From Spirochaetaceae bacterium (GTDB taxonomy: Bacteria > Spirochaetota > Spirochaetia > Treponematales > Breznakiellaceae), in contig JAIRPH010000057.1 in assembly GCA_031257135.1 (NCBI GenBank), positions 1 through 7,273 of the forward strand: a DNA stretch of 7,273 nucleotides, given 5' to 3'. Position numbers and translations under genes: made by a program. Under the pieces are notes generated by a model. That model did not search any database, was not told where the DNA came from, and was given only the letters and a program-made list of their open reading frames with translations. Of the stretch, positions 1-6,761 are shown in pieces (positions within the stretch are counted from its first letter, which is position 1; each line of letters opens with the position of its first letter).

Positions 1-1
1 T

Positions 2-76
2 CATCCTAACGGCATGGACGCTCTGCGGCGTCAGGAAGCGATTCGTTTTTGCTATGATGAACTTTCTATCCATTAG
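2..76 (+). CDS. Probable 3' end of an upstream gene, product unknown (5' partial)
   Basis: The frame beginning at base 2 is open from the window edge to a TAG at 74-76 and encodes 24 residues. It begins HPNGMDALRR and ends FCYDELSIH, with a helix-like mix of charged and aliphatic residues that reads like a protein C-terminus. No family can be named from so short a tail. The same stretch is open in two other readings. Frame 3 stays open to 326, but with unconvincing composition. A minus-strand reading starts with ATG at 73-71 and runs off the left edge, without a visible Shine-Dalgarno site. I prefer the + strand tail because of its residue composition and because a gene is expected to end before the AT-rich stretch that follows. 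Sequence to the left of the window would settle it. Confidence 0.35.
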   Translation, partial: HPNGMDALRRQEAIRFCYDELSIH

Positions 77-303
77 GAATAACTATATATCGGCCGGCTT
101 GTTTTTTCAACAAAGGATATGCTTTTTTTTAAAAAAAAATTCAGGGCGGAAAAATCTTTCAGCAGATACTCCCGGCAAAATCAAGGCGCGGCGTTTCGGG
201 ATATACTGGCGTTATGGCAGAGGTCTGGACGCGTATGAAAAAACCGTCAAACCTATTTTTTCTAAATATAATATAAAAAAAATATTTTCGCCCCGGAAAG
301 CCC
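77..303. other. AT-rich intergenic stretch without a convincing gene
   Basis: About 230 bases lie between the putative upstream gene tail and the tRNA promoter. They include a T8A9 tract at 123-139 and an AT-rich block at about 251-287. That block contains a perfect TATAAT at 267-272, but the hexamer 17 bp upstream (CCGTCA, 244-249) is a poor -35. A 39-codon frame, ATG 119 to TGA 236-238, has protein-like composition near its end (FRDILALWQRSGR). Its stop overlaps another ATG (235-237) that opens only 13 codons. A longer open frame over 54-326 runs through the tRNA promoter and is probably chance. The AT-rich block just upstream of the -35 could help promoter activity. I cannot recognise a gene here; a decayed small gene is possible. 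Confidence 0.5.
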
Positions 304-332
304 TTGACAGGATTTTTTCGATTTAGTAAACT
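304..332 (+). promoter_or_regulatory. Sigma70-type promoter for tRNA-Met-glmS
   Basis: A perfect -35 box TTGACA (304-309) is followed by a 17-bp spacer and the -10 box TAAACT (327-332, four of six matches to TATAAT). The expected start is about base 339, an A, only about five bases before the mature tRNA 5' end, so RNase P would trim a very short leader. The spacing and the position directly before a tRNA gene make this a convincing promoter. With no terminator between the tRNA and glmS, it should also transcribe glmS and probably alaX and the gene after it. Confidence 0.8.
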
Positions 333-343
333 TAAAAAATAAC

Positions 344-416
344 GGCGGCATAGCTCAGTCGGTAGAGCAAACGGCTCATATCCGTTAGGTCATTGGTTCA
401 AGTCCAATTGCCGCTA
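344..416 (+). tRNA. tRNA-Met (CAU anticodon), elongator type
   Basis: A complete 73-base cloverleaf can be drawn by hand. The acceptor stem is 344-350 with 409-415 (first pair G-U) and the D arm is 353-368 with stem GCTC/GAGC. The anticodon stem AACGG/CCGTT (370-374 with 382-386) encloses loop CTCATAT with anticodon CAT at 377-379. The T stem is ATTGG/CCAAT (392-396 with 404-408) with loop TTCAAGT, and the discriminator is A416. The initiator hallmark of three G-C pairs next to the anticodon loop is absent, so this is not tRNA-fMet. The acceptor sequence GGCGG...CCGCTA, with its G1-U72 pair, resembles elongator tRNA-Met of Bacillus-like bacteria as I recall it. A tRNA-Ile with lysidine-modified CAU is the less likely alternative. 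CCA is not encoded (the next bases are ACTA), so the CCA-adding enzyme is required. glmS starts four bases after the tRNA ends. Confidence 0.92.
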
Positions 417-420
417 ACTA

Positions 421-2268
421 ATGTGTGGAATAACTGGATATATTGGAAACCAAGAAGCGGTCCCGATTCTAATCGGATCATTGCAAAAGCTGGAATACCG
501 AGGATACGATTCGGCAGGAATTGCGGTTCTTGACGGCGGCTGTCTCTCTGTGCGTAAAGCTAAAGGACGCCTCGATGCGCTGACTCGGCGGCTTGCAACG
601 GAAACCCTCCGGGGAACCCTGGGAATCGGGCATACCCGCTGGGCTACGCACGGCGAACCTTCTGACGTTAATTCTCACCCTCATACTGACGTTTCAGGAC
701 ATATCGCGGTGGTGCATAACGGCATTATCGAAAATTATCTCAAATTGAAAGAATGGCTCCACGCTCGAAATGTCGTCTTCAAAAGCGATACCGATACCGA
801 AGTCATCGCTCACCTAGTGAATTATTACCGGTCGGCTTTGCCGAAAAACGCCGGACTTTTAGGGGCGGTCTTGGAAACGCTCAAACGGCTTGAAGGCTCC
901 TACGCTCTCGCGGTAATCGCTGACGACTTCCCAGACCGTATCATCGCCGCCCGAAAAGACAGCCCCCTCATCGCCGGACTGGGAAAGGGAGAAAACCTTC
1001 TCGCCTCAGATGTTCCGGCATTGCTCGCCCATACAAGAGAAGTCTTTTTCCTTGAAGAACGCGAGGTAGCGGTGCTATTTCGGGATCATATCGACCTTTA
1101 CTCGGATCAGGGAGAGCCGATTCAGCGGCAGACGTCCCATGTGGGCTGGGACTTGGAAGCCGCCGAAAAAAGCGGATACCCTCATTTCATGCTCAAAGAA
1201 ATTTATGAACAGCCTAAAGCCTTGACCGATACCTTGCGCCCTCGGCTTCAAACCCAAGAAGAAATGTGCGATATAACTTTCGACGAACTGCCTTTGGATA
1301 AAACATGGGCATCCGCGCCGCGGATCGTCATTACCGCCTGCGGAACCGCTTGGCACGCGGCTATGGTGGGCAAATACGCCTTTGAATATTTTTCAAGAAT
1401 CCCCGTGGAAGCCGATATTGCCTCGGAATACCGGTACCGCAACCCTGTGTTCAACCGGGAAGATATTTTCATCGTAATAAGCCAATCCGGAGAAACCGCG
1501 GATACTCTAGCCGCTATGCGATTCGCCCAAAAAGCAGGAGGCAAAGTCCTTGCGATCACCAATGCGGTCGGTTCTACCCTCGCCCGGGAAGCCGATATGG
1601 TCTTGTATACTTGGGCAGGACCGGAAATCGCGGTGGCTTCTACTAAAGCCTTTACTACCCAGCTTATGTGCATCTACTTGTTGGCTCTCAAGCTGGGCAG
1701 ATTCCGGGACTGCATTACTGAAAAAGATTACCGCCGCTTCCTTAAAGCTCTGAAAGCGATTCCTGCTCAAGCTCAAATCCTATTGGAGAAAACTGAACTC
1801 ATTCAGCGGTTCGCTTCCCGGCAGTTCAACAAAAGCAAAGTCTTCTTTATGGGAAGACAGTTCGACTATGCTTTGAGCTTGGAAAGCGCGCTGAAGCTCA
1901 AAGAGATTAACTATACCCACTCTGAGGCTTTTGCCGCAGGAGAATTAAAACACGGACCTATCGCTTTGGTTGACGAAGATACCTTAGTCGTCGCAATAGC
2001 CACTCAGCGGATGCTTTTCGATAAAATCGCCTCTAATATCAGGGAAGTAACCGCCCGAGGCGCGGCTTCTCTGGTTATCACCTGGGAGGGAGAAACCGCT
2101 TTTACCCCGGTAGCAGATGAAGTCTTTACCATTCCCGTTACTGAAGACGCCCTTTCGCCCCTGCTTGCGGTTATTCCCGCTCAGTTGTTCGCCTATTACT
2201 GCGCGGTCCAACGAGGCAATGACCCGGATAAACCCCGGAATCTGGCGAAAAGCGTCACCGTAGAGTAG
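421..2268 (+). CDS. glmS: Glutamine--fructose-6-phosphate aminotransferase (isomerizing), glucosamine-6-phosphate synthase
   Basis: This cytoplasmic enzyme makes glucosamine 6-phosphate from fructose 6-phosphate and glutamine, the entry step to UDP-GlcNAc for peptidoglycan and other envelope sugars. Its 615 residues are full length for the family. The N-terminal class II glutaminase domain (about 2-240) begins MCGITGYIG, so Cys2 becomes the N-terminal nucleophile after Met removal; HTRWATHG (71-78), HNG (99-101) and DTDTE (123-127) are also present. Two SIS sugar-isomerase domains follow (about 295-430 and 465-600), with SQSGET (354-359), ASTKAFTTQ (406-414), and Glu495 and His511 matching E. 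coli Glu488 and His504. The C-terminus ends LAKSVTVE; Lys610 matches the Schiff-base Lys603. The start is certain because Cys2 must be N-terminal. There is no Shine-Dalgarno site: the tRNA-Met gene ends four bases upstream. No glmS ribozyme could fit before the start. Expression probably comes from the tRNA promoter at 304-332. Confidence 0.98.
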   Translation: MCGITGYIGNQEAVPILIGSLQKLEYRGYDSAGIAVLDGGCLSVRKAKGRLDALTRRLATETLRGTLGIGHTRWATHGEPSDVNSHPHTDVSGHIAVVHNGIIENYLKLKEWLHARNVVFKSDTDTEVIAHLVNYYRSALPKNAGLLGAVLETLKRLEGSYALAVIADDFPDRIIAARKDSPLIAGLGKGENLLASDVPALLAHTREVFFLEEREVAVLFRDHIDLYSDQGEPIQRQTSHVGWDLEAAEKSGYPHFMLKEIYEQPKALTDTLRPRLQTQEEMCDITFDELPLDKTWASAPRIVITACGTAWHAAMVGKYAFEYFSRIPVEADIASEYRYRNPVFNREDIFIVISQSGETADTLAAMRFAQKAGGKVLAITNAVGSTLAREADMVLYTWAGPEIAVASTKAFTTQLMCIYLLALKLGRFRDCITEKDYRRFLKALKAIPAQAQILLEKTELIQRFASRQFNKSKVFFMGRQFDYALSLESALKLKEINYTHSEAFAAGELKHGPIALVDEDTLVVAIATQRMLFDKIASNIREVTARGAASLVITWEGETAFTPVADEVFTIPVTEDALSPLLAVIPAQLFAYYCAVQRGNDPDKPRNLAKSVTVE

Positions 2269-2319
2269 CATCGGTATAGACCAGCTTTACCTCGTTTCCT
2301 TTTCGTAGTACCTTTACTT

Positions 2320-3495
2320 ATGCAAACTGAAAAAGCCTATTACACCCTGCCGGTTGTCGAAACCTGTACCGCGGAAATCCGGGAAATCCGTCCGCTTAAC
2401 GGCTCCGCAGAGGTTATACTGGATAAAACAATCTTTTACCCCGAAGGCGGAGGACAAAGCGGCGACCGGGGAACCATTAACGGAGCCGCTCTGCTGGATG
2501 TGCAGGAAAAAGACGGAGAAATCCTGCATCGCGTATCCGCCGAAGACGGAGCGGGGCTGGCTCCGGGTCCAGCGGAACTGGTTTTGGACGTACCGCGGCG
2601 GCGGGATTTAACGGTTCATCATACGGGACAGCATCTGCTTTCCGGGATTACCCTCAGCCTTACGGGAAAGCCTACGGTTTCTATGCGTATCGGAGAAGCG
2701 GTCTGTACCATCGATGTGGATACGCCTGAGTTTTCTCAAGATACCTTAGTTGCGCTTGAGGAAGCCGTAGCCGACGGAATCGAGGAAAATTCGCCGGTTA
2801 TCATACATCTGTGTCCGCCGGAACGGATTGAGGATTTTCCGCTGAGAAAAATTCCGCCTAAAGGGGAAGAGGTAATCCGAGTAGTGGAGATTCGCGGCAA
2901 GGATTTTTCTCCCTGTTGCGGAACTCATCTGCAAAGTACCGGACAAATTGGGATGCTCCGTATTCTGGGAGCGGAAAAATATAAGGGTATGACCAGAGTA
3001 TACTTTATTGCAGGACGCCGAGTGTTGCGGGACAGCCGCCTGCTACGGCAAAACGGAGACGCAGTTTCTCAAGCCCTGAAGGTTCCGGTTGGAGAGATAG
3101 GCAAAGGGGTACGGGCTTATCTGGAAAAGACCGGCATCCTTGAACGGACCCTCAAGGCTAGAGAAGAGGAACTCGCCCGGTATAAGGCGCAGGACTTAGT
3201 AAGAGGGCATAGGGATGGGGTCATTGCAGGACTGCTGGATGCCGATATTAATGAGGTACTTCGCATCGGCAAAGCGGCGCAAAAACTGACCGAAGCGGCG
3301 ATCCTGCTGGGAGCGCGGAAAGACGGTAAATTCGGGGCGTTCTGTTCGGCTGAAACGGTTGATCTGCGGAGCCTTATCAAAGAACCCTTAGAGACCTATG
3401 GCGGCAAAGGCGGCGGCGGACATTCATTTTTTCAAGGAGTGTTTCCCAACGAAAAAGGATTGTCTTTGTTTATCGACGCCTTTTCTAAAAAATAA
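2320..3495 (+). CDS. alaX: Stand-alone alanyl-tRNA editing protein, AlaX-L type
   Basis: Members of this family are free-standing relatives of the alanyl-tRNA synthetase editing domain; they hydrolyse mischarged Ser-tRNA(Ala) or Gly-tRNA(Ala) in trans in the cytoplasm. The 391-residue product has a glycine-rich second-domain start (YPEGGGQSGDRG, 40-51). It has both halves of the zinc site: HHTGQH (100-105, His101 and His105) and CCGTH (199-203, Cys199 and His203). A C-terminal DHHA1-like domain carries GGKGGGG (361-367). There is no class II aminoacylation core, so this is an editing factor and not an AlaRS. The length and the DHHA1 domain fit the long AlaX subtype. The gene lies 51 bp after glmS with no visible terminator or promoter between, so cotranscription is likely. 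The ATG at 2320 fits the family N-terminus, but no Shine-Dalgarno site precedes it. Substrate preference cannot be read from the sequence. Confidence 0.93.
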   Translation: MQTEKAYYTLPVVETCTAEIREIRPLNGSAEVILDKTIFYPEGGGQSGDRGTINGAALLDVQEKDGEILHRVSAEDGAGLAPGPAELVLDVPRRRDLTVHHTGQHLLSGITLSLTGKPTVSMRIGEAVCTIDVDTPEFSQDTLVALEEAVADGIEENSPVIIHLCPPERIEDFPLRKIPPKGEEVIRVVEIRGKDFSPCCGTHLQSTGQIGMLRILGAEKYKGMTRVYFIAGRRVLRDSRLLRQNGDAVSQALKVPVGEIGKGVRAYLEKTGILERTLKAREEELARYKAQDLVRGHRDGVIAGLLDADINEVLRIGKAAQKLTEAAILLGARKDGKFGAFCSAETVDLRSLIKEPLETYGGKGGGGHSFFQGVFPNEKGLSLFIDAFSKK

Positions 3496-3498
3496 ACC

Positions 3499-3505
3499 GA
3501 GGAGG
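3499..3505 (+). promoter_or_regulatory. Strong ribosome binding site of the GerMN-domain gene
   Basis: GAGGAGG lies five bases before the ATG at 3511 and fixes that start. It contrasts with glmS and alaX upstream, neither of which has a recognisable Shine-Dalgarno sequence. Confidence 0.85.
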
Positions 3506-3510
3506 CATAT

Positions 3511-4401
3511 ATGGGAAGGAAGAAAAATTATAAACCGATTTATAAACAACCCCTCTCGAAAGAGACGAAACTGAAGATTTTTGCGACCGTTATGTTTTGG
3601 GTAGTTTTTACGGCGTTTATAATCTGTCTTTTCATTATCAACTGGCCCAAAATCCGTACTACCATGCAGAACGCTCTGTGGCCCGCTTGGTTTAAGTCTC
3701 GGACGCCTCAGTCGCACGTTCCGATGTCGCCGTTGCCTGACCCGCTTCAAGATGAATCTGAGGCTTTTCCCGCGGAGACGCTTCAGCCGGTCACAGTCCA
3801 GCCGGTTGCGAGCCGGCTTGTTGAGAGCCAGCCGAAAGCCAACATTCCGTCGCCGGACCCGCCGAGTCAGGCTTCTCCGCCGGAAGCCGATCCGCCTGCG
3901 GTTCCTCCTGCCGGCGTCGGCGGGGCGTCTTCGGTGCCTGCCGGTCAGCCCGTTTCGAGCCAGCCCGTTTTAGACTCGCCTTCACTGAGGGAAAGAACCC
4001 TCTATTTTATTCAGATTGACCGAAGCGGTACGCTTTTACGCTCGAAAGTAAGCAGATCGATTCCTTCCTCCAACGCTCCGTTATTCGACGTACTACAGTC
4101 TCTTATGAAAGGTCCTACGGATGAAGAGAAACGCTTGGGGCTTATCTCGCTTATCCCGGAAGAGACGCAAATCATATCCGCTAAGGTGCTGAAGGATACC
4201 GCTTATATTGATGTCAGCGAACCGTTTCAATACAATATATACGGCATTGAGGGATACGCGGGGCAGTTGACGCAACTCATCTGGACGGCTACGGAGTTTT
4301 CCAATGTGAAAAACATTCAGGTTCTCATAGAAGGACGGAGAGTTGACTACCTCGGCGAAGGAATATGGATAGGCAGTCCCATAGACCGGGGTATGTTTTA
4401 G
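3511..4401 (+). CDS. Membrane-anchored GerMN-domain protein with proline-rich linker
   Basis: The 296-residue protein has a basic N-terminus (MGRKKNYKPIYK) and one hydrophobic segment (about 23-44, signal-anchor type). A proline, serine and alanine-rich low-complexity linker follows (about 65-158), then a C-terminal GerMN domain (about 162-285) with GPTDEEKRLGLISLIPEET (201-219) and VLIEG (271-275). The expected topology is a short cytoplasmic tail, one membrane span and an extracytoplasmic domain held away from the membrane by the linker. GerMN domains occur in the spore-germination protein GerM and in many envelope proteins of non-sporulating bacteria; their exact role is mostly unknown, with a link to peptidoglycan or division suspected. 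The linker DNA has short repeats, such as two 15-bp units starting CAGCCCGTTT at 3946 and 3961. The gene starts 15 bp after alaX, so it is very probably in the same transcript. Its stop directly abuts the stop of ymdB. Confidence 0.85.
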   Translation: MGRKKNYKPIYKQPLSKETKLKIFATVMFWVVFTAFIICLFIINWPKIRTTMQNALWPAWFKSRTPQSHVPMSPLPDPLQDESEAFPAETLQPVTVQPVASRLVESQPKANIPSPDPPSQASPPEADPPAVPPAGVGGASSVPAGQPVSSQPVLDSPSLRERTLYFIQIDRSGTLLRSKVSRSIPSSNAPLFDVLQSLMKGPTDEEKRLGLISLIPEETQIISAKVLKDTAYIDVSEPFQYNIYGIEGYAGQLTQLIWTATEFSNVKNIQVLIEGRRVDYLGEGIWIGSPIDRGMF

Positions 4402-5172
4402 CTATATCCTGACGATAGAAACCGCTTTTTTCGTTTCCCGGTCGATTTCCGCGGTAATCCCCTGTATGATTCCCGGACCTTGAGCGCAGGCCATCCGGTA
4501 GAGTACCTGATTTTTTACCCTGTCGAGACAGAGCTTAGTATCCATGCCGATAATGCTGTCTTTTACGCCGGTCATGCCCACGTCGGTGATATAGGCGGTC
4601 CCTTTCGGTAAAATCCGTTCATCCGCGGTCTGAATGTGGGTATGAGTTCCGGCTACCAAACTTGCCCTCCCGTCAAGATAATACCCAAGACACTCTTTTT
4701 CTTTCGTTGATTCCGCGTGAAAATCAACCGCAATGACCGCGCCCGCGGCCGCCGGATCAGCCGCAATCCGGTCGAAGGTTTTGAAGGGACAGTCAATAGG
4801 AAACATCATATCCCGTCCCTGTAGGTTTATCACCAGCCATGAAACTCCGGCTTTTGCGACCTTCACCCAGCCTTGTCCTAAACAGCCTTCGGGGTAATTG
4901 GCGGGACGCAGGATTCTGGACTCTTTTCCCAGAATCTCCCAGAAGTCCCGCTTTTCCCATACGTGATTCCCGGAGGTGACCAGATCCGCGCCCGCGGCGA
5001 AGATACGGTTCAGCGATGCCTCGGTCATACCGAAGCCGTCGGCGGCGTTTTCCCCATTGACCACGATGAAATCCGCCTCCGCTTTAATCCCGGGAAGCAG
5101 GGACTCAAGGGCTTCAAGCCCTGAATCCCCCACTACGTCTCCGATCATGACAAGCCGCAGATTATCGCGCAT
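4402..5172 (-). CDS. ymdB: YmdB-family metallophosphoesterase (TIGR00282 type)
   Basis: The family includes B. subtilis YmdB, a dinuclear-metal phosphodiesterase acting on 2',3'- and 3',5'-cyclic nucleotides and linked to biofilm and motility decisions. The 256-residue product keeps the expected metal ligands: Asp12 in MIGDVVG, Glu41 and Asn42 in VNGEN (38-42), Asn69 and His70 in SGNH, His152 in DFHAE, and His177 and His179 in GTHTH. I place the start at the ATG at 5172, 11 bp inside the 3' end of rny, because family members begin only a few residues before the first metal-binding motif. An alternative GTG at 5193 adds seven residues. Neither has a good Shine-Dalgarno site, so translation is probably coupled to rny. 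The rny-ymdB pair is also known from Firmicutes, which suggests a shared role in RNA turnover or second-messenger control. Confidence 0.94.
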   Translation of the reverse strand: MRDNLRLVMIGDVVGDSGLEALESLLPGIKAEADFIVVNGENAADGFGMTEASLNRIFAAGADLVTSGNHVWEKRDFWEILGKESRILRPANYPEGCLGQGWVKVAKAGVSWLVINLQGRDMMFPIDCPFKTFDRIAADPAAAGAVIAVDFHAESTKEKECLGYYLDGRASLVAGTHTHIQTADERILPKGTAYITDVGMTGVKDSIIGMDTKLCLDRVKNQVLYRMACAQGPGIIQGITAEIDRETKKAVSIVRI

Positions 5173-6691
5173 ATTCAATAATCCGGGTTTCACGGATGAT
5201 CGTTACCTTGATCCTGCCGGGATACCTAAGGTCGGTTTCAATTTTCTTAGCGATCTGCTTCGCCAAGTCTCTGGACTGGTCGTCATTAACCGCTTCGTTA
5301 TTGACGATAATCCGCAATTCTCTTCCCGCTTGGATGGCGAAGGACTTTTCCACGCCCATAAATCCGGCGGCGATATTTTCCAGATTTTCCAAGCGTTTGA
5401 TGTAATTGTCCAGCGTTTCCCGTCTGGCTCCGGGGCGGGATGCGGAAATAGCGTCCGCGATCTGGACCAGCACCGATTCGATGCAGGAAGGCTCCATATC
5501 ATTATGGTGGCTTCCGATAGCGTTGATGACCCGGGGGTCTTCGCCCATTTTGCGAGCCATGTCCATGCCGATTTCCGCATGGTTCAGGTCTGAATCCGAT
5601 TCTACGCCTTTGCCTATATCGTGGAGCAAGGCGGCTCGTTTCGCCAGTTCCCGGTTTGCGCCGACTTCGGCGGCGAGAATCCCCGCGAGAATCGCCACTT
5701 CTCTGGAATGGTACAGCACATTCTGCCCGTAACTGGTACGGAAATAGAGCCGCCCTAAAGCCCGGATCGTATCCTGCTTGATGTTGTGAATTCCCAGATC
5801 GAACAGGACCTTTTCGCCTTCCTCGAAAATTCGCTGAGAAATTTCTTTGCTCACCTTCGTAACGATCTCTTCAATGCGGGCTGGGTGGATTCTGCCGTCA
5901 ATGATAAGCCGTTCCAGGGCTACTTTAGCGATTTCCCGGCGGACCGGATCGAAACAGGAAATAACCACCGCTTCCGGCGTATCGTCAATGATAATATCGA
6001 CTCCCGTAAGCGTTTCGAGGGTGCGGATATTCCGTCCCTCTCGGCCGATGATGCGTCCTTTCATCTCGTCGTTGGGCAGGATAACCGTGGCTACGCTTAC
6101 TTCCCCGGTTACTTCCGTAGACAGCCGCTGAATCGTGGCTACCAGGATATTCCGAGCCTTTTTTTCAGCGGTGAGTACCGCTTCCTGTTCGATTTTATTA
6201 ACCAAACTTTGAGCGTCGTGGCGGGCTTCATTTTCCAGATTACGGATAATGATTGCCTTAGCGTCCTCCGCGCTTAACCCGGAAATCCGTTCAAGTTCGG
6301 TCCGGTACCGTTCTTCTTCCCGGTCCAGCGCGACTTCTCGTTCCTGAAAGTTCCGCTCTTTTACGGCAAGCGTCTGCTCGGTTTTTTCTATTTGGCTCGT
6401 CTTTTTTTCTATGGTTTCTTCTTTCTGCATGACACGGCGTTCGTATCTCTGCAACTCAACCCTGCGCTCCCGAGTTTCCCTCTCCTGCTGGTTCCGCTCG
6501 CGAATAACTTGTTCTTTCGCCTCAAGAAGGATTTCCTTCTTTTTGGCTTCCGCTTCTTTTATCGCATCCTGTTTAATACGTTCGGCTTGGTGTTCCGACG
6601 CAGTTACTTGGGATTTGGCATAGAGCCATCTAATAGTCCAGCCTAAGGTCAACCCGGCAAGAGGGAGGATTATATATAATACCCATTGCAT
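5162..6691 (-). CDS. rny: Ribonuclease Y, membrane-anchored endoribonuclease
   Basis: RNase Y starts mRNA decay by endonucleolytic cleavage at the inner face of the membrane. The product (509 residues from the chosen start) has an N-terminal membrane segment (about 3-24) and a long, highly charged coiled coil rich in Glu, Arg, Lys and Gln (about 30-195). A KH RNA-binding domain follows with GRIIGREGRNIR (212-223), then an HD domain with YHS (327-329), the catalytic pair His357-Asp358 in LLHDIGKG, SHHND (394-398) and ADAISASRPGARR (412-424). I start it at the ATG at 6691, which has AAGGGG seven bases upstream. An upstream ATG at 6724 would give 520 residues but has no Shine-Dalgarno site and lies beyond the transcription start predicted from the promoter at 6728-6756. 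ymdB overlaps its 3' end by 11 bp. Confidence 0.96.
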   Translation of the reverse strand: MQWVLYIILPLAGLTLGWTIRWLYAKSQVTASEHQAERIKQDAIKEAEAKKKEILLEAKEQVIRERNQQERETRERRVELQRYERRVMQKEETIEKKTSQIEKTEQTLAVKERNFQEREVALDREEERYRTELERISGLSAEDAKAIIIRNLENEARHDAQSLVNKIEQEAVLTAEKKARNILVATIQRLSTEVTGEVSVATVILPNDEMKGRIIGREGRNIRTLETLTGVDIIIDDTPEAVVISCFDPVRREIAKVALERLIIDGRIHPARIEEIVTKVSKEISQRIFEEGEKVLFDLGIHNIKQDTIRALGRLYFRTSYGQNVLYHSREVAILAGILAAEVGANRELAKRAALLHDIGKGVESDSDLNHAEIGMDMARKMGEDPRVINAIGSHHNDMEPSCIESVLVQIADAISASRPGARRETLDNYIKRLENLENIAAGFMGVEKSFAIQAGRELRIIVNNEAVNDDQSRDLAKQIAKKIETDLRYPGRIKVTIIRETRIIEYAR

Positions 6692-6698
6692 CGCTCTA

Positions 6699-6704
6699 CC
6701 CCTT
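6699..6704 (-). promoter_or_regulatory. Ribosome binding site deciding the rny start
   Basis: On the minus strand AAGGGG lies seven bases before the ATG at 6691-6689. It favours this start over the ATG at 6724, which has only AT-rich sequence upstream. Confidence 0.6.
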
Positions 6705-6727
6705 ACCAGTTTGTTAAAATTCATACA

Positions 6728-6756
6728 ACTTTATAACAAGATGAAACCTATGTCAA
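6728..6756 (-). promoter_or_regulatory. Sigma70-type promoter of rny-ymdB
   Basis: Read on the minus strand, a perfect TTGACA (6756-6751) is followed after 17 bp by TAAAGT (6733-6728, four of six matches). A better-matching TATAAA at 6735-6730 has a 15-bp spacing. The 17-bp arrangement predicts a start near base 6721 and a leader of about 30 nt before the ATG at 6691, with the Shine-Dalgarno site inside the leader. Confidence 0.6.
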
Positions 6757-6761
6757 GGTAG

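Noticed and set aside
123..139. T8A9 tract as a rho-independent terminator of the upstream gene
   Set aside because: The symmetrical tract has no loop and no GC stem, and the short GGCCGG sequence near 92-97 does not form a convincing hairpin.
267..272. Perfect TATAAT as a second tRNA-glmS promoter
   Set aside because: It lies in a generally AT-rich block where such hexamers arise by chance, and the matching -35 position holds only CCGTCA.
54..326. 90-codon + strand open frame before the tRNA
   Set aside because: It runs across the TTGACA promoter, has long Lys/Ile/Phe runs from AT-rich DNA, lacks a Shine-Dalgarno site and resembles no family I know.
333..420. glmS ribozyme or riboswitch upstream of glmS
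   Set aside because: The space before the ATG is taken by a complete tRNA cloverleaf with its promoter immediately upstream.
1075..1776. Minus-strand open frames within glmS
   Set aside because: They are shadows of a highly conserved, full-length glmS gene and match no family.
3752..3985. Open frames on both strands over the proline-rich linker
   Set aside because: They are Arg-rich or otherwise low-complexity products of GC-rich repeated codons in the GerMN gene.
4415..4440. Possible GAAAC...GTTTC hairpin terminator after the GerMN gene
   Set aside because: The stem has only five AT-rich pairs, the loop contains the T-run, and the sequence is inside ymdB coding DNA.
5173..5193. GTG start at 5193 for ymdB
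   Set aside because: It would add seven residues before the conserved N-terminus without a Shine-Dalgarno site; the ATG at 5172 fits the family better, though the GTG is not excluded.
4976..6646. Plus-strand open frames of up to 205 codons opposite ymdB and rny
   Set aside because: They are antisense shadows of two clearly conserved genes and have no start signals or family features.
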